64,000 bases of DNA. Source: Lacinutrix sp. C3R15. Lineage in GTDB: Bacteria; Bacteroidota; Bacteroidia; Flavobacteriales; Flavobacteriaceae. Of this stretch, positions 51,159 to 60,834 are shown one piece after another. Every line of letters starts with the position of its first letter. Position 1 is the first letter of the stretch. The notes beneath the pieces are model-generated. The model was not told the DNA's origin, did no database searches, and saw only the letters and a list, made by a program, of their open reading frames with translations. The DNA lies in the NCBI RefSeq assembly GCF_018860825.1, contig NZ_JAHKPZ010000031.1:62001-126000 (forward strand), given 5' to 3'. The position numbers were made by a program, and so were the translations under genes.

Positions 51159-54074
51159 ATGAAAAATGCTTTAAAATCACTTCAAAGCCAGTTAATTGGC
51201 GACTTATATCATGATGATTTAATGCGTTCTATATACGCAACAGACGCTTCGGTTTACAGAAGATTACCTCTAGCAGTCGCTTTTCCTAAAAACAAAAAGG
51301 ATATAAAATTACTTATTGCTTTTGCAAAAAATAATAACACCTCTTTAATTCCTAGAACTGCAGGTACATCTCTGGCAGGACAATGTGTTGGTGAAGGCAT
51401 TGTGGTAGATGTTTCTAAGTATTTTACTTCTATTTTAAGCCTTAATAAAGAAGAAAAAACAGTAACAGTACAGCCTGGAGTAGTGCGTGATGCACTTAAT
51501 AATTACTTAAAGCCTTTTGGTTTGTTTTTTGGTCCAAATACTTCCACGTCTAATCGTTGTATGATTGGAGGAATGGTAGGTAATAATTCTTCAGGAACCA
51601 CCTCTATTCAATATGGTGTAACCAGAGATAAGGTTTTAGAAATGCATACTATATTAAGTGATGGTAGTGATGTTGTCTTTACAGAATTATCTGCAGAAGC
51701 ATTTAATGACAAAACAAAACTTGATACCTTAGAAGGAAAAATTTATAAAAGTATATTTTCAGAATTAGCTCTTGAAGCTGTTCAAGAACAAATAAAAAAA
51801 GAGTTTCCAAATCCAGAAATACATAGAAGAAATACAGGATATGCAATAGATGAGTTAATAAAAACAAGTGTTTTTTCAGAATCAGACTCTAATTTTAATA
51901 TGTGTAAATTACTTTCTGGTAGTGAAGGTACACTTGCATTTACCACGCAAATTACATTAAAACTAGATACGCTTCCGCCAACAGAAAGTATTATGGTTGC
52001 TGCACATTTTAAGAGTATTGCAGATTGCTTAAAAAGTGTAGAAAACGTGATGCAACATAATTTGCATACTTGTGAAATGATGGATAAAACTATTTTAGAT
52101 TTAACCAAACACAATAAAACACAACAAGAAAACAGGCAGTTTATTCAAGGTGATCCGGAAGCCATATTAATGTGTGAAGTGCGAGGAAACACCATTGAAG
52201 AAGCTAAAAAACAAGCAGAAGCACTTGTAAAATCTATTAATAAACAAGGTTTAAGTTATGCAAACCCTTTATTAGTGGATAGCGCTATTAATAAAGCGGT
52301 AGAATTAAGAAAAGCAGGCTTAGGTTTGCTGGGTAATATGATTGGCGATAAAAAAACGGTTGCTTGTATAGAAGATACAGTAGTAGCTTTACCAGATTTA
52401 GCTAATTATATTGAAGCATTTTCTGGGTTAATGAAAACCTACAATCAAAAAGCAGTATATTATGCGCATGCAGGTGCAGGAGAACTACATTTAAGACCTA
52501 TTTTAAATTTAAAGAAAAAGGAAGATATTGTTTTGTTTAGAAAAATAACAACAGATGTAGCTAAGTTAGTAAAACAATACAATGGCTCTATGAGTGGTGA
52601 GCATGGTGATGGTATTGTTCGTGCAGAATTTATTCCGTTAATGATTGGTGCTGCTAATTATAAAATTATAAAACGCATAAAAGCTACTTTTGATGCTGCT
52701 AACATTTTTAATCCTGGTAAGATTGTAGATGCGTATGCTATGGATGAAAATTTACGCTACCAGGCAGATAGAGTAGAGCCACAAATAGAAACCTTATTAG
52801 ATTTTTCAGAATCACAAGGTATTCTTCGTGCTACTGAAAAATGTAATGGTTCTGGTGATTGTAGAAAGCTTCCAGAATTTGGTGGTACCATGTGCCCAAG
52901 TTATAGAGCAACAAAAAACGAGAAAGATACCACTAGAGCAAGAGCAAATGCCTTGCGTGAATTTTTAACAAACTCAGAGAAAGCTAATAAATTTAACCAT
53001 CAAGAATTAAAACAGGTTTTTGATTTATGTTTAAGTTGTAAAGCGTGTTCTAGTGAGTGCCCAAGTAGTGTAGATGTTGCTAGTTTAAAAGCTGAGTTTT
53101 TATACCAATATCAAAAAGAAAATGGGGTTTCTTTACGTACCAAATTGTTTGCGTATAACAACCAATTAAATCAACTTGGTAGCGTTTTTCCGAAGCTTAC
53201 CAATTTTATGTTTTCTAATCAAATTACTGCTTCTATTTTAAAAAAATCTTTCGGAATTGCCAAAAAAAGAAACCTTCCTTTAATATCAAGTAAAAGTTTA
53301 AATAAACAATTTAAACACGCTAAAAACAAGAGTATTACAAATAAATACATTAAAACAGTTTATTTGTTTAATGATGAATTTACAAACTTTTTAGACACAC
53401 CCATTGGATTAGATGCTATTCATCTTTTACAACAACTTAATTATAAAGTTTTACTTGTAAATCATGAAGAATCCGGACGTACGTTTTTGTCTAAGGGCTT
53501 ATTAAAACAAGCTAAAAAAGTTGCTGTTAAAAATGTAGAAATATTCAAGGATTTAATTACAGAAGAAACACCACTAATAGGTATTGAGCCTTCAGCGATT
53601 TTAACGTTTAAAGATGAATATATAAAACTTGTTTCAGATAAAGTTTCTGCTAAAAAAATTGCTAAAAACACTTTTTTAATTGAAGCTTTTCTTCAGCAAG
53701 AAATAGCCTTAGGAAATATAAGTGCTTCGCAGTTTACTAAAGAAGAAAAAACGATTAAGTTTCATGGGCATTGCCACCAAAAGGCACAAGATAATCAGTT
53801 GTCTAGTTTTACTATTTTAAATCTTCCAGAAAACTATAAAGTAACTATTATACCTAGTGGCTGTTGTGGTATGGCAGGAAGTTTTGGGTATGAAAAAGAG
53901 CATTTTGAGGTTAGTATGCAAATTGGAGAACAAACATTATTTCCCGCAGTAAGAAAAGCAAGTAAAGAGACAATTATAGCTGCAAATGGTACAAGTTGTA
54001 GACACCAAATAAAAGATGGTACTCAGCGTGAAGCAATGCATCCTGTTTCTATATTAAAAAATGCCTTATTATGA
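51159..54074 (+). CDS. FAD-linked oxidase / Fe-S dehydrogenase fusion (D-lactate or D-2-hydroxyacid type)
   Basis: A 971-residue fusion. The N-terminal FAD_binding_4 (about 25-240) has PRTAGTSLAGQCVGEGIVVD and MIGGMVGNNSSGTTS. The FAD-oxidase C domain (about 270-520) contains YAHAGAGELHLRP and SGEHGDGIVR. The Fe-S part has CNGSGDCRKLP, CLSCKACSSECPSSVD and CCG-type GCCGMAGSFGYE. GlcD+GlcF-like. It oxidises a D-2-hydroxyacid and passes electrons to quinones. Substrate not determinable by eye. It ends convergent with, and 6 bp into, the phosphoesterase gene. Confidence 0.9.
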   Translation: MKNALKSLQSQLIGDLYHDDLMRSIYATDASVYRRLPLAVAFPKNKKDIKLLIAFAKNNNTSLIPRTAGTSLAGQCVGEGIVVDVSKYFTSILSLNKEEKTVTVQPGVVRDALNNYLKPFGLFFGPNTSTSNRCMIGGMVGNNSSGTTSIQYGVTRDKVLEMHTILSDGSDVVFTELSAEAFNDKTKLDTLEGKIYKSIFSELALEAVQEQIKKEFPNPEIHRRNTGYAIDELIKTSVFSESDSNFNMCKLLSGSEGTLAFTTQITLKLDTLPPTESIMVAAHFKSIADCLKSVENVMQHNLHTCEMMDKTILDLTKHNKTQQENRQFIQGDPEAILMCEVRGNTIEEAKKQAEALVKSINKQGLSYANPLLVDSAINKAVELRKAGLGLLGNMIGDKKTVACIEDTVVALPDLANYIEAFSGLMKTYNQKAVYYAHAGAGELHLRPILNLKKKEDIVLFRKITTDVAKLVKQYNGSMSGEHGDGIVRAEFIPLMIGAANYKIIKRIKATFDAANIFNPGKIVDAYAMDENLRYQADRVEPQIETLLDFSESQGILRATEKCNGSGDCRKLPEFGGTMCPSYRATKNEKDTTRARANALREFLTNSEKANKFNHQELKQVFDLCLSCKACSSECPSSVDVASLKAEFLYQYQKENGVSLRTKLFAYNNQLNQLGSVFPKLTNFMFSNQITASILKKSFGIAKKRNLPLISSKSLNKQFKHAKNKSITNKYIKTVYLFNDEFTNFLDTPIGLDAIHLLQQLNYKVLLVNHEESGRTFLSKGLLKQAKKVAVKNVEIFKDLITEETPLIGIEPSAILTFKDEYIKLVSDKVSAKKIAKNTFLIEAFLQQEIALGNISASQFTKEEKTIKFHGHCHQKAQDNQLSSFTILNLPENYKVTIIPSGCCGMAGSFGYEKEHFEVSMQIGEQTLFPAVRKASKETIIAANGTSCRHQIKDGTQREAMHPVSILKNALL

Positions 54075-54914
54075 TTTTTTAGTGCTTTGGTCTACAATGG
54101 TTATTGCGGCAATTAAATCTTTCATTTCCATTTCTTTAATGTCTTCATCGGCAAAAAAAGGAGATAGCTTGTCTTTGTTGTAATTGTATATTTTCCAACG
54201 TTTAAATTGATATTCTAACGCTGTAAAATTTTCAACCCAATCGCCAGAATTTAAATAAGTAGTCTTACCGTTTTTGTTGGCTTTAACTATCATTTTTGGT
54301 TGGTGTATATGTCCGCAAATAACATAGTCATAACCATTTTCTATAGCTAAATCTGTTGCAACTTCTTCAAAATCATTGATGTATTTAACAGCACCTTTTA
54401 CGCTGTTTTTTATTTTTTTGGAAAGCGAATAACGTTCTTTTCCTAAATTGATTAAGCACCAATTAATAAATCTGTTGATAACAATAAGTAAGTCATAACC
54501 ATAACCACCAAGCTTTGCTAGCCATTTAGCGTTTTGAATAGATACATCAAAAACATCACCATGAAAAAACCATGCTTTTTTGCCATCTAGTTCGGTAATA
54601 TATTTATCTACAATAGAAATTTTACCAATATGTGAGTTGCTAAACTTTCGTAGCATTTCATCATGGTTTCCTGTAATGTAAATTACTTCGGTACCATTAG
54701 AAGCCATGGTAATAATTTTTTTAATTACTTTTAAATGTGCAGAAGGAAAATAACGCTTGCTAAATTGCCAAATATCTATAATATCACCATTTAATATTAA
54801 TTTTTTAGGCTCTATACTGTTTAGGTATGTTAGTAGTTGTTTGGCATGACAACCAAAAGTTCCTAAATGTACATCAGATATTACAGCAATTTCAACTTTT
54901 CGTTTAATTTTCAA
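54069..54914 (-). CDS. LpxH-like UDP-2,3-diacylglucosamine diphosphatase-type metallophosphoesterase
   Basis: A 281-residue calcineurin-like phosphoesterase with all metal motifs: SDVHLG (14-19), NGDIID, GNHDEML, FHGDVFD and CGHIHQP. Similar to the LpxH-type Bacteroidota proteins of about 240-290 residues that act on UDP-2,3-diacylglucosamine in lipid A synthesis. Other phosphodiesterase substrates are possible. Convergent with the dehydrogenase gene and divergent from aroC across a palindrome-bearing gap. Confidence 0.8.
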   Translation of the reverse strand: MKIKRKVEIAVISDVHLGTFGCHAKQLLTYLNSIEPKKLILNGDIIDIWQFSKRYFPSAHLKVIKKIITMASNGTEVIYITGNHDEMLRKFSNSHIGKISIVDKYITELDGKKAWFFHGDVFDVSIQNAKWLAKLGGYGYDLLIVINRFINWCLINLGKERYSLSKKIKNSVKGAVKYINDFEEVATDLAIENGYDYVICGHIHQPKMIVKANKNGKTTYLNSGDWVENFTALEYQFKRWKIYNYNKDKLSPFFADEDIKEMEMKDLIAAITIVDQSTKKS

Positions 54915-55025
54915 AACAATAATGTTTTAGTTTATTAATATTACAAATTACACGATTATATGTTATTTAAATATTACCTATTAATTATATAATTAATAGC
55001 ATATTGTAAAGTTTATGTTTCCAAA

Positions 55026-55037
55026 TATTGCGCAATA
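55026..55037. promoter_or_regulatory. 12-bp palindrome in the lpxH-like/aroC divergent gap
   Basis: TATTGCGCAATA is a perfect palindrome centred at 55031/55032 between divergent genes, 71 bp before aroC. It is GC-cored in an AT-rich gap, so it could be an operator. Confidence 0.4.
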
Positions 55038-55108
55038 ATTTTAAATGCATTTTCATTTCTGTAATAATAGATTTACATTAGCAACAAATATTTAGTATAT
55101 ACATTATA

Positions 55109-56167
55109 ATGGCTGGAAATTCTATAGGAAATATATTTAAAGTTACCACTTTTGGGGAGTCTCACGGAATAGCAATTGGTGGAATAATTGATGGTTGTCC
55201 GTCAGGAATTACATTAGATTTTGATGCTATTCAAAACGAATTAAACCGAAGAAAACCTGGTCAATCTGAAATCGTTACTCAGCGTAAAGAACCAGATACA
55301 GTAGAGTTTCTTTCAGGTATTTTTGAAGGTGTAACCACAGGAACATCTATAGGATTTACTATTAAAAATGCAAATCAAAAATCTAAAGATTATTCGCATA
55401 TCAAAGATGTTTATCGTCCTAGTCATGCAGATTATACTTATGATAAAAAGTATGGCGTTCGTGACTATAGAGGAGGAGGACGAAGCTCTGCTAGGGAAAC
55501 AGCTTGTAGAGTAGTTGCAGGAGCCATAGCAAAACAAGTGCTAAAAGAGGTGAAAATAAATGCATTTACCTCTTCTGTAGGTGAAATATTTATAGATAAA
55601 CCATACCAGGATTTAGATTTTTCTAAAACCGAAACAAATATAGTACGTTGTCCTGATGAAAAAATTGCAGAACAAATGATTGCTAGAATTAAAGAAATTA
55701 GAAAACAAGGAGATACTATTGGTGGTACAGTAACTTGTGTATTACAAAACGTACCTGTTGGTTTAGGAGAACCTGTTTTTGATAGATTACATGCAGAACT
55801 TGGTAAGGCAATGTTGTCTATAAACGCAGTAAAAGGATTTGAATACGGAAGTGGTTTTTGTGGTGCTAAAATGAAAGGTAGTGAACACAATGATATTTTT
55901 AATGCAGACGGAAGTACGAAAAGCAACCTTTCTGGTGGTATTCAAGGAGGAATAAGTAACGGAATGGACATTTATTTTCGTGTTGCCTTTAAACCTGTTG
56001 CAACCATCATGCAAAAACAAGAAACAATAAATAGTGATGGCGAAATTGTAGAAATGCAAGGAAAAGGAAGACACGACCCTTGTGTTGTACCTCGAGCGAT
56101 ACCAATAGTAGAAGCAATGGCTGCCATGGTTTTAGCAGATTATTATTTGTTAAATAAAATGCATTAA
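55109..56167 (+). CDS. aroC: Chorismate synthase
   Basis: A 352-residue protein of standard length. Signatures: [19 protein letters not shown] (active-site His with FMN binding), RRPGQS-type [18 protein letters not shown], the [30 protein letters not shown] region, and [18 protein letters not shown]. It converts 5-enolpyruvylshikimate-3-phosphate to chorismate using reduced FMN. It heads its own unit, with the symporter 116 bp later. Confidence 0.97.
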   Translation: MAGNSIGNIFKVTTFGESHGIAIGGIIDGCPSGITLDFDAIQNELNRRKPGQSEIVTQRKEPDTVEFLSGIFEGVTTGTSIGFTIKNANQKSKDYSHIKDVYRPSHADYTYDKKYGVRDYRGGGRSSARETACRVVAGAIAKQVLKEVKINAFTSSVGEIFIDKPYQDLDFSKTETNIVRCPDEKIAEQMIARIKEIRKQGDTIGGTVTCVLQNVPVGLGEPVFDRLHAELGKAMLSINAVKGFEYGSGFCGAKMKGSEHNDIFNADGSTKSNLSGGIQGGISNGMDIYFRVAFKPVATIMQKQETINSDGEIVEMQGKGRHDPCVVPRAIPIVEAMAAMVLADYYLLNKMH

Positions 56168-56283
56168 TATATTTTATAAAACAACCAGCACAAAAAAGTG
56201 AATGGCTTGAATTTTATACAGAAGTATACATACATTTAATAAATAAAAAAGTTTAATATAACAGGTAATTACCTTGGCTTAAG

Positions 56284-57615
56284 ATGCTTATGAAGAAATT
56301 AGAACTACACTGGAAAATATTAATAGGAATGCTACTTGGTTTAGTATTTGGTTTTATAATGTTGCAAATATCTTGGGGAAAAGACTTTACAACAGACTGG
56401 ATAAAACCAATAGGAACCATATTTGTAAAGCTTCTTAAACTTATTGCTGTTCCGTTAATTCTAGCTTCTCTTATTAAAGGTATTTCAGATTTAAAAGACA
56501 TTTCAAAATTTAAAAATATTGGTATTCGTACTATAATAACCTATGTTTTAACTACTGTTATAGCTATTACTATTGGTTTATTATTAGTAAATATTATTGC
56601 TCCTGGAGATGGAATTTCTGAAGAAACCATTAATAAACTTACAGAAACATACTCTAATAATAGTAGTGTACAAGCAAAAATAGCAGAAGCTTCAAAACAA
56701 AAAGATAGTGGTCCTTTACAGTTTTTAGAAGATATGGTTCCTGAAAATGCCTTTTCTGCAATGAGTAATAATAAGCTAATGTTGCAAGTTATTTTCTTTT
56801 CTATCTTTTTAGGAATATCTATGTTGCTTATTGGTGAAAAGAGAGCAGAACCAATGAAAAATTTCTTCGACTCTTTAAATGATATCGTCCTTAAAATGGT
56901 AGACTTAATCATGCTAACTGCTCCTATAGCTGTTTTTGCATTACTAGCAAATGTTGTAGTGTCTTCAGATGATCCTGACTTGTTATTGGCATTAGTAAAA
57001 TATGCAGGTGTAGTTGTACTTGGCTTAGCATTAATGGTTGTTTTTTATTGTGTTTTAGTAGCAACTGTAGCTAAGAAAAATCCGTTTTGGTTTTTAAAAG
57101 AAATTAGTCCAGCACAATTATTAGCATTTTCTACAAGTAGTAGTGCAGCAACATTACCTGTAACTATGGAGCGTGTAGAAGAGCATATTGGTGTAGATAA
57201 AGAAGTATCTAGTTTTGTTTTGCCTGTAGGTGCTACCATAAATATGGATGGTACCAGTTTATATCAAGCTGTAGCAGCTGTTTTTATAGCGCAAGCTTTA
57301 GCCTTTGATTTAAGTTTTGCAGACCAATTAACAATTGTACTTACGGCATTATTAGCATCTATTGGTAGTGCAGCAGTTCCTGGAGCAGGAATGGTTATGT
57401 TAGTAATTGTACTTGAATCTATTGGCTTTCCTGCAGATAAATTAGCCATTGGTTTAGCGCTTATTTTTGCTGTAGACAGACCTTTAGATATGTGCAGAAC
57501 AGTAATAAATGTAACAGGAGACGCTGCAGTTTCAATGATAGTTGCTAAATCTGTGGGTAAACTAGGCGAACCAAAAGTTAAAAATTGGGACGATAACTAT
57601 GAAGAAGTTAAGTAA
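56284..57615 (+). CDS. Dicarboxylate/glutamate:cation symporter (SDF/DAACS family)
   Basis: A 443-residue protein with eight membrane helices plus the two re-entrant hairpins. HP1 carries the serine-rich FSTSSSAATLPVTM, TM7 has NMDGTSLYQ, HP2 has SIGSAAVPGAG, and TM8 has DRPLDMCRTVINVTGD with the substrate Asp/Arg. These are all the Na+- or H+-coupled glutamate/aspartate/C4-dicarboxylate transporter motifs. The start is ATG 56284, and a second ATG at 56290 is equally plausible. Confidence 0.93.
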   Translation: MLMKKLELHWKILIGMLLGLVFGFIMLQISWGKDFTTDWIKPIGTIFVKLLKLIAVPLILASLIKGISDLKDISKFKNIGIRTIITYVLTTVIAITIGLLLVNIIAPGDGISEETINKLTETYSNNSSVQAKIAEASKQKDSGPLQFLEDMVPENAFSAMSNNKLMLQVIFFSIFLGISMLLIGEKRAEPMKNFFDSLNDIVLKMVDLIMLTAPIAVFALLANVVVSSDDPDLLLALVKYAGVVVLGLALMVVFYCVLVATVAKKNPFWFLKEISPAQLLAFSTSSSAATLPVTMERVEEHIGVDKEVSSFVLPVGATINMDGTSLYQAVAAVFIAQALAFDLSFADQLTIVLTALLASIGSAAVPGAGMVMLVIVLESIGFPADKLAIGLALIFAVDRPLDMCRTVINVTGDAAVSMIVAKSVGKLGEPKVKNWDDNYEEVK

Positions 57616-57699
57616 TAATTTTTCTTTTTTCTTTTAATCCTTTTAGTTTTTAAACAGCCTTTGTTGCTCTATCTATAATTATTAGGTCTAAATATTTTT

Positions 57700-57707
57700 T
57701 ATGTTTG
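57700..57707 (+). promoter_or_regulatory. Candidate -7 element for the ATP-grasp/QEGLA cluster
   Basis: TATGTTTG matches TAnnTTTG, 54 nt before the ATG of the first gene. No clear -33 element is visible. Confidence 0.45.
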
Positions 57708-57761
57708 TCTAGCGTAAAAATTATTTTTAAATTTAGCTAAACTAACCTAAATATAAAAAAT

Positions 57762-58799
57762 ATGAATATTTGCTTTATAATGTATCCATGGAATGAGATT
57801 GATGCAGAAAACGATACAAGTTTAGCTTTAATTAAAGAATGTGCTAAAAGAGGCCATGGTGTTGCCATGTGTACACCTGCAAACCTAACCATTAGAGATA
57901 GTGTTACCAGTGCTTTTTGTAATGTAATAGGAAGAATGGAAAAAGTACCCAATTCTTTAAAAGCTTTTTATAATAAAGTAAAGTTAAGAGAAGAAATGCT
58001 ACCTCTAGCTGGTTTTGATGCTATATTTTTTAGAGCAAACCCTCCTTTAGATCCAATCATGCTTAACTTTTTAGATTCTGTAAAAGATGATGTGTTTATT
58101 ATAAATTCTATTGAAGGAATGCGTGAAGCAAACAATAAACTGTATACAGCAGCTTTTGGTGATGCACACAGTAATATTATACCCAATACACATGTGTCTA
58201 AAAACAAAAACTATTTGGTACAACAAATCAAAGAATCTAAAGCAGATAAAATGATTATTAAACCACTAAATGGTTTTGGTGGTTCTGGTGTAATTCTTAT
58301 TGAAAAATCTGCAATGAGTAATATTAACTCTTTGCTAGATTTTTATATAAATAGTTCTGACGGAAGCTCTAACTACGTTATACTTCAAGATTATATTGAA
58401 GGAGCAGACCAAGGAGATGTTCGTATTTTATTATTGAATGGAGAACCTGTTGGTGCTATGAAACGTATTCCTGGTGAAGAAGACCATCGTTCTAATGTAT
58501 CTGCAGGTGGAAGCATTGCAAAACATACACTTACTAAAGAAGAAAAAGCATTGTGTAAACAAATAGGGCCTAAACTAGTAAAAGACGGACTTTACTTTGT
58601 TGGAATTGATGTTATTGGAGGGAAATTAGTAGAAGTAAATGTCATGTCACCAGGCGGAATTACCTATATTAATAAAGTATATAAAAGCAAAGTAAAAGTA
58701 GAAGAACGTGTTATTGATTTTCTAGAAAGTAAAGTATTAGATAAGTTGCAGGCTTTTGACAGACGTTCGCGTTTACGTAAAACCGTTGAAGAAGCTTAA
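57762..58799 (+). CDS. Glutathione synthetase-like ATP-grasp protein
   Basis: A 345-residue ATP-grasp ligase. GshB-like preATP-grasp N-terminus (ICFIMYPWNEIDAENDTSLAL), IINSIEGMREANNKLY, the ATP loop KPLNGFGGSGVILIEK, metal ligands in DYIEGADQGDVRILLLNGE and VGIDVIGGKLVEVNVMSPGG. Whether it makes glutathione is doubtful because the genome has bacillithiol genes and no gshA neighbour. It could ligate another amino acid or peptide. First gene of a four-gene set. Confidence 0.85.
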   Translation: MNICFIMYPWNEIDAENDTSLALIKECAKRGHGVAMCTPANLTIRDSVTSAFCNVIGRMEKVPNSLKAFYNKVKLREEMLPLAGFDAIFFRANPPLDPIMLNFLDSVKDDVFIINSIEGMREANNKLYTAAFGDAHSNIIPNTHVSKNKNYLVQQIKESKADKMIIKPLNGFGGSGVILIEKSAMSNINSLLDFYINSSDGSSNYVILQDYIEGADQGDVRILLLNGEPVGAMKRIPGEEDHRSNVSAGGSIAKHTLTKEEKALCKQIGPKLVKDGLYFVGIDVIGGKLVEVNVMSPGGITYINKVYKSKVKVEERVIDFLESKVLDKLQAFDRRSRLRKTVEEA

Positions 58800-58833
58800 A
58801 AACAGTTTTCACAATTTAGTAATCTAAATAATT

Positions 58834-60000
58834 ATGTCTAATCTAAAACTAGATAGCTCTATAGTTTCTGTAAATTGGTTGCATAAAAACATACATGCAC
58901 CTAATCTTATTATTTTAAATGCTACTATACCAAAAGTTACAGTTGCTAAGGATGCTACTTTAGAAGCGTTTCAAATACCAAATGCCATATTTTTTGATAT
59001 TAAAAAGAAGTTTAGTAATGTAGAAGATGCTTTTCCTAGTGCATTTCCTTCACAAGAAACTTTTACAAATTCTGCTCAAGAGTTAGGTATAAATAAGGAT
59101 TCGGTAATTGTTGTGTATGATGAAAAAGGAATTTATTCTAGCGCAAGAGCTTGGTGGTTATTTAAAGCCTTTGGTCATGATAATGTAGCTGTTTTAAACG
59201 GAGGTTTTCCAGAATGGAATAGAAAAAAATTACCTGTAGAAAACAAAAAAGAGCACAAAACAACAAATGGTAATTTTCAAGCAAAAGCTCAAGATGGCTA
59301 CATGGTTTTTTTTGATACTATTTTAAAAATTCAAGAAGACTCAAAATATACTATTTTAGATGCTAGATCTGCTCAAAGATTTAATGCAGAAGTACCTGAA
59401 CCTAGAAAAGGATTACGCAGTGGCAACATACCCAATTCTAAAAATCTGCCATTTGAAAATCTTTTAGAAAACAACCAATTACGACCAAAAGAAGAAATAC
59501 AAACTATTTTTAACCAAGTAACAAATCAACAAGAAAATCTGGTTTTTAGTTGTGGTTCTGGTATTACAGCCTGTGTTTTAGCACTAGCAGCAACAGAACT
59601 TGGTTATACAAACATTTGTGTTTATGATGGCTCATGGACAGAATACGGAAGTTTAATTACAAATAATAAAACCATGCATTGGACAAAAAATGAACTCATT
59701 GCTTATACTTTATTATATGCTGCAAATTCAAACTTTGAAGAAGATAATAAAGAAAGAAACCTAATCATTGAAAAAGTAAACATGCAAACCTTTCAAAAAA
59801 TTCATGATGAGTTTGATGCAGATAATGATTACCAAAGTATACAGAAAATTCAAAAAGGGTTACAAGAGCATGATTTTACACAAAAAGATGTAAATAAGTT
59901 ACTTTTAGAAATTAAAAACATGTTTTTTGTCGATGGAAATTTTGATGTTTATGAACGTATTATGTACAGAAGTTTAAATAAATTATTATCTGTAGAATAA
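58834..60000 (+). CDS. 3-mercaptopyruvate sulfurtransferase-type rhodanese with C-terminal helical (TerB-like) domain
   Basis: A 388-residue protein. Two rhodanese domains: inactive N-terminal (about 10-125) and active C-terminal (about 150-270) with the catalytic loop CGSGITA from C240. MST-type enzymes transfer sulfur from 3-mercaptopyruvate to thiols. The last ~110 residues (KNELIAYTLLYAANSNFEED ... VDGNFDVYERIMYRSL) are all-helical and look like a TerB-type module, which is unusual. The gene overlaps the next by one base. Confidence 0.85.
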   Translation: MSNLKLDSSIVSVNWLHKNIHAPNLIILNATIPKVTVAKDATLEAFQIPNAIFFDIKKKFSNVEDAFPSAFPSQETFTNSAQELGINKDSVIVVYDEKGIYSSARAWWLFKAFGHDNVAVLNGGFPEWNRKKLPVENKKEHKTTNGNFQAKAQDGYMVFFDTILKIQEDSKYTILDARSAQRFNAEVPEPRKGLRSGNIPNSKNLPFENLLENNQLRPKEEIQTIFNQVTNQQENLVFSCGSGITACVLALAATELGYTNICVYDGSWTEYGSLITNNKTMHWTKNELIAYTLLYAANSNFEEDNKERNLIIEKVNMQTFQKIHDEFDADNDYQSIQKIQKGLQEHDFTQKDVNKLLLEIKNMFFVDGNFDVYERIMYRSLNKLLSVE

Positions 60001-60827
60001 TGCAAAAACTTAGTGTAACACAAATAGTTTCTAAAATAGAAGCAGAAGAATGTTTTCATGCAGTAGCATCAGATTACTCTTTTACCATTAAAATTGACAC
60101 CTATACACACTATGTTTGTGGTGCTGTACACGATGGCCATCAATTTAGAAAAGAACTTTGGGATAATTGCTTACATAGTGAATATGAACGTTGGTATGAA
60201 GAAGATCCAGAAACCAAAAATATGGTGCAATCGCATCCTATAGTTATTGCAGGAATGGATTCTAGATTTGAATATGATTTAAATCGAGCTCCAGAAACAG
60301 CAATTTATACAGATGCTTGGGGAAAACAACTTTGGAAACAACAGCTGCCTGAAGCTATGATAGCTAAAAGCTTAGCTAAACACACTAATTTTTACCACGT
60401 AGTACATGCATTAATTAAAAAATTAGAAGAAAAATTTGGTGTTTGTATCGTGTATGATATGCATAGTTATAATTGGAAACGCTGGACAAGAGAAGTGCCA
60501 ACCTGGAATTTAGGAACCTCAAACCTAGATACGAATAGATTTGGTGAAACTATAGAATCTTGGAGAAACAGTTTGAGTAAAATGCAACTGCCAAACCATA
60601 TAAAAAGTACTTCAAAAATTAACGATACCTTTCAAGGCAACGGTTATTTCTTAAAATATATAACCAATAACTTTAAAAATACATTAGTTTTGGCAACAGA
60701 AATAGCCAAAGTATACTGTGATGAGTACGAGCAAATTCTATATCCAGAAGTGGTAGCTGCTGTTGAAAAAGAATTGCACAGCAAACTACCAGAACATGCA
60801 GCGGCATTTTACAAAAAGCACAGATAG
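60000..60827 (+). CDS. N-formylglutamate amidohydrolase-family protein
   Basis: A 275-residue member of the FGase family (VHDGHQFRKEL, DMDSRFEYDLNRAPE-type segment, IVYDMHSYN, NGYFLKYI). In histidine or formylglutamate catabolism the family hydrolyses N-formylglutamate, but no hut genes are adjacent, so this paralogue probably acts on another N-acyl substrate. Sandwiched between the sulfurtransferase (1-bp overlap) and QEGLA genes. Confidence 0.82.
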   Translation: MQKLSVTQIVSKIEAEECFHAVASDYSFTIKIDTYTHYVCGAVHDGHQFRKELWDNCLHSEYERWYEEDPETKNMVQSHPIVIAGMDSRFEYDLNRAPETAIYTDAWGKQLWKQQLPEAMIAKSLAKHTNFYHVVHALIKKLEEKFGVCIVYDMHSYNWKRWTREVPTWNLGTSNLDTNRFGETIESWRNSLSKMQLPNHIKSTSKINDTFQGNGYFLKYITNNFKNTLVLATEIAKVYCDEYEQILYPEVVAAVEKELHSKLPEHAAAFYKKHR

Positions 60828-60834
60828 TTTTTAT

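Noticed and set aside
57762-58799. Authentic glutathione synthetase (gshB)
   Set aside because: The fold fits, but no gshA is nearby and bshA points to bacillithiol, so I keep the general ATP-grasp call.
60763-60834. Upstream ATG start for the QEGLA protein
   Set aside because: It would overlap 65 bp of the preceding gene and adds an uncharacteristic 24-residue stretch. The ATG at 60835 gives a natural start 7 nt after that gene's stop.
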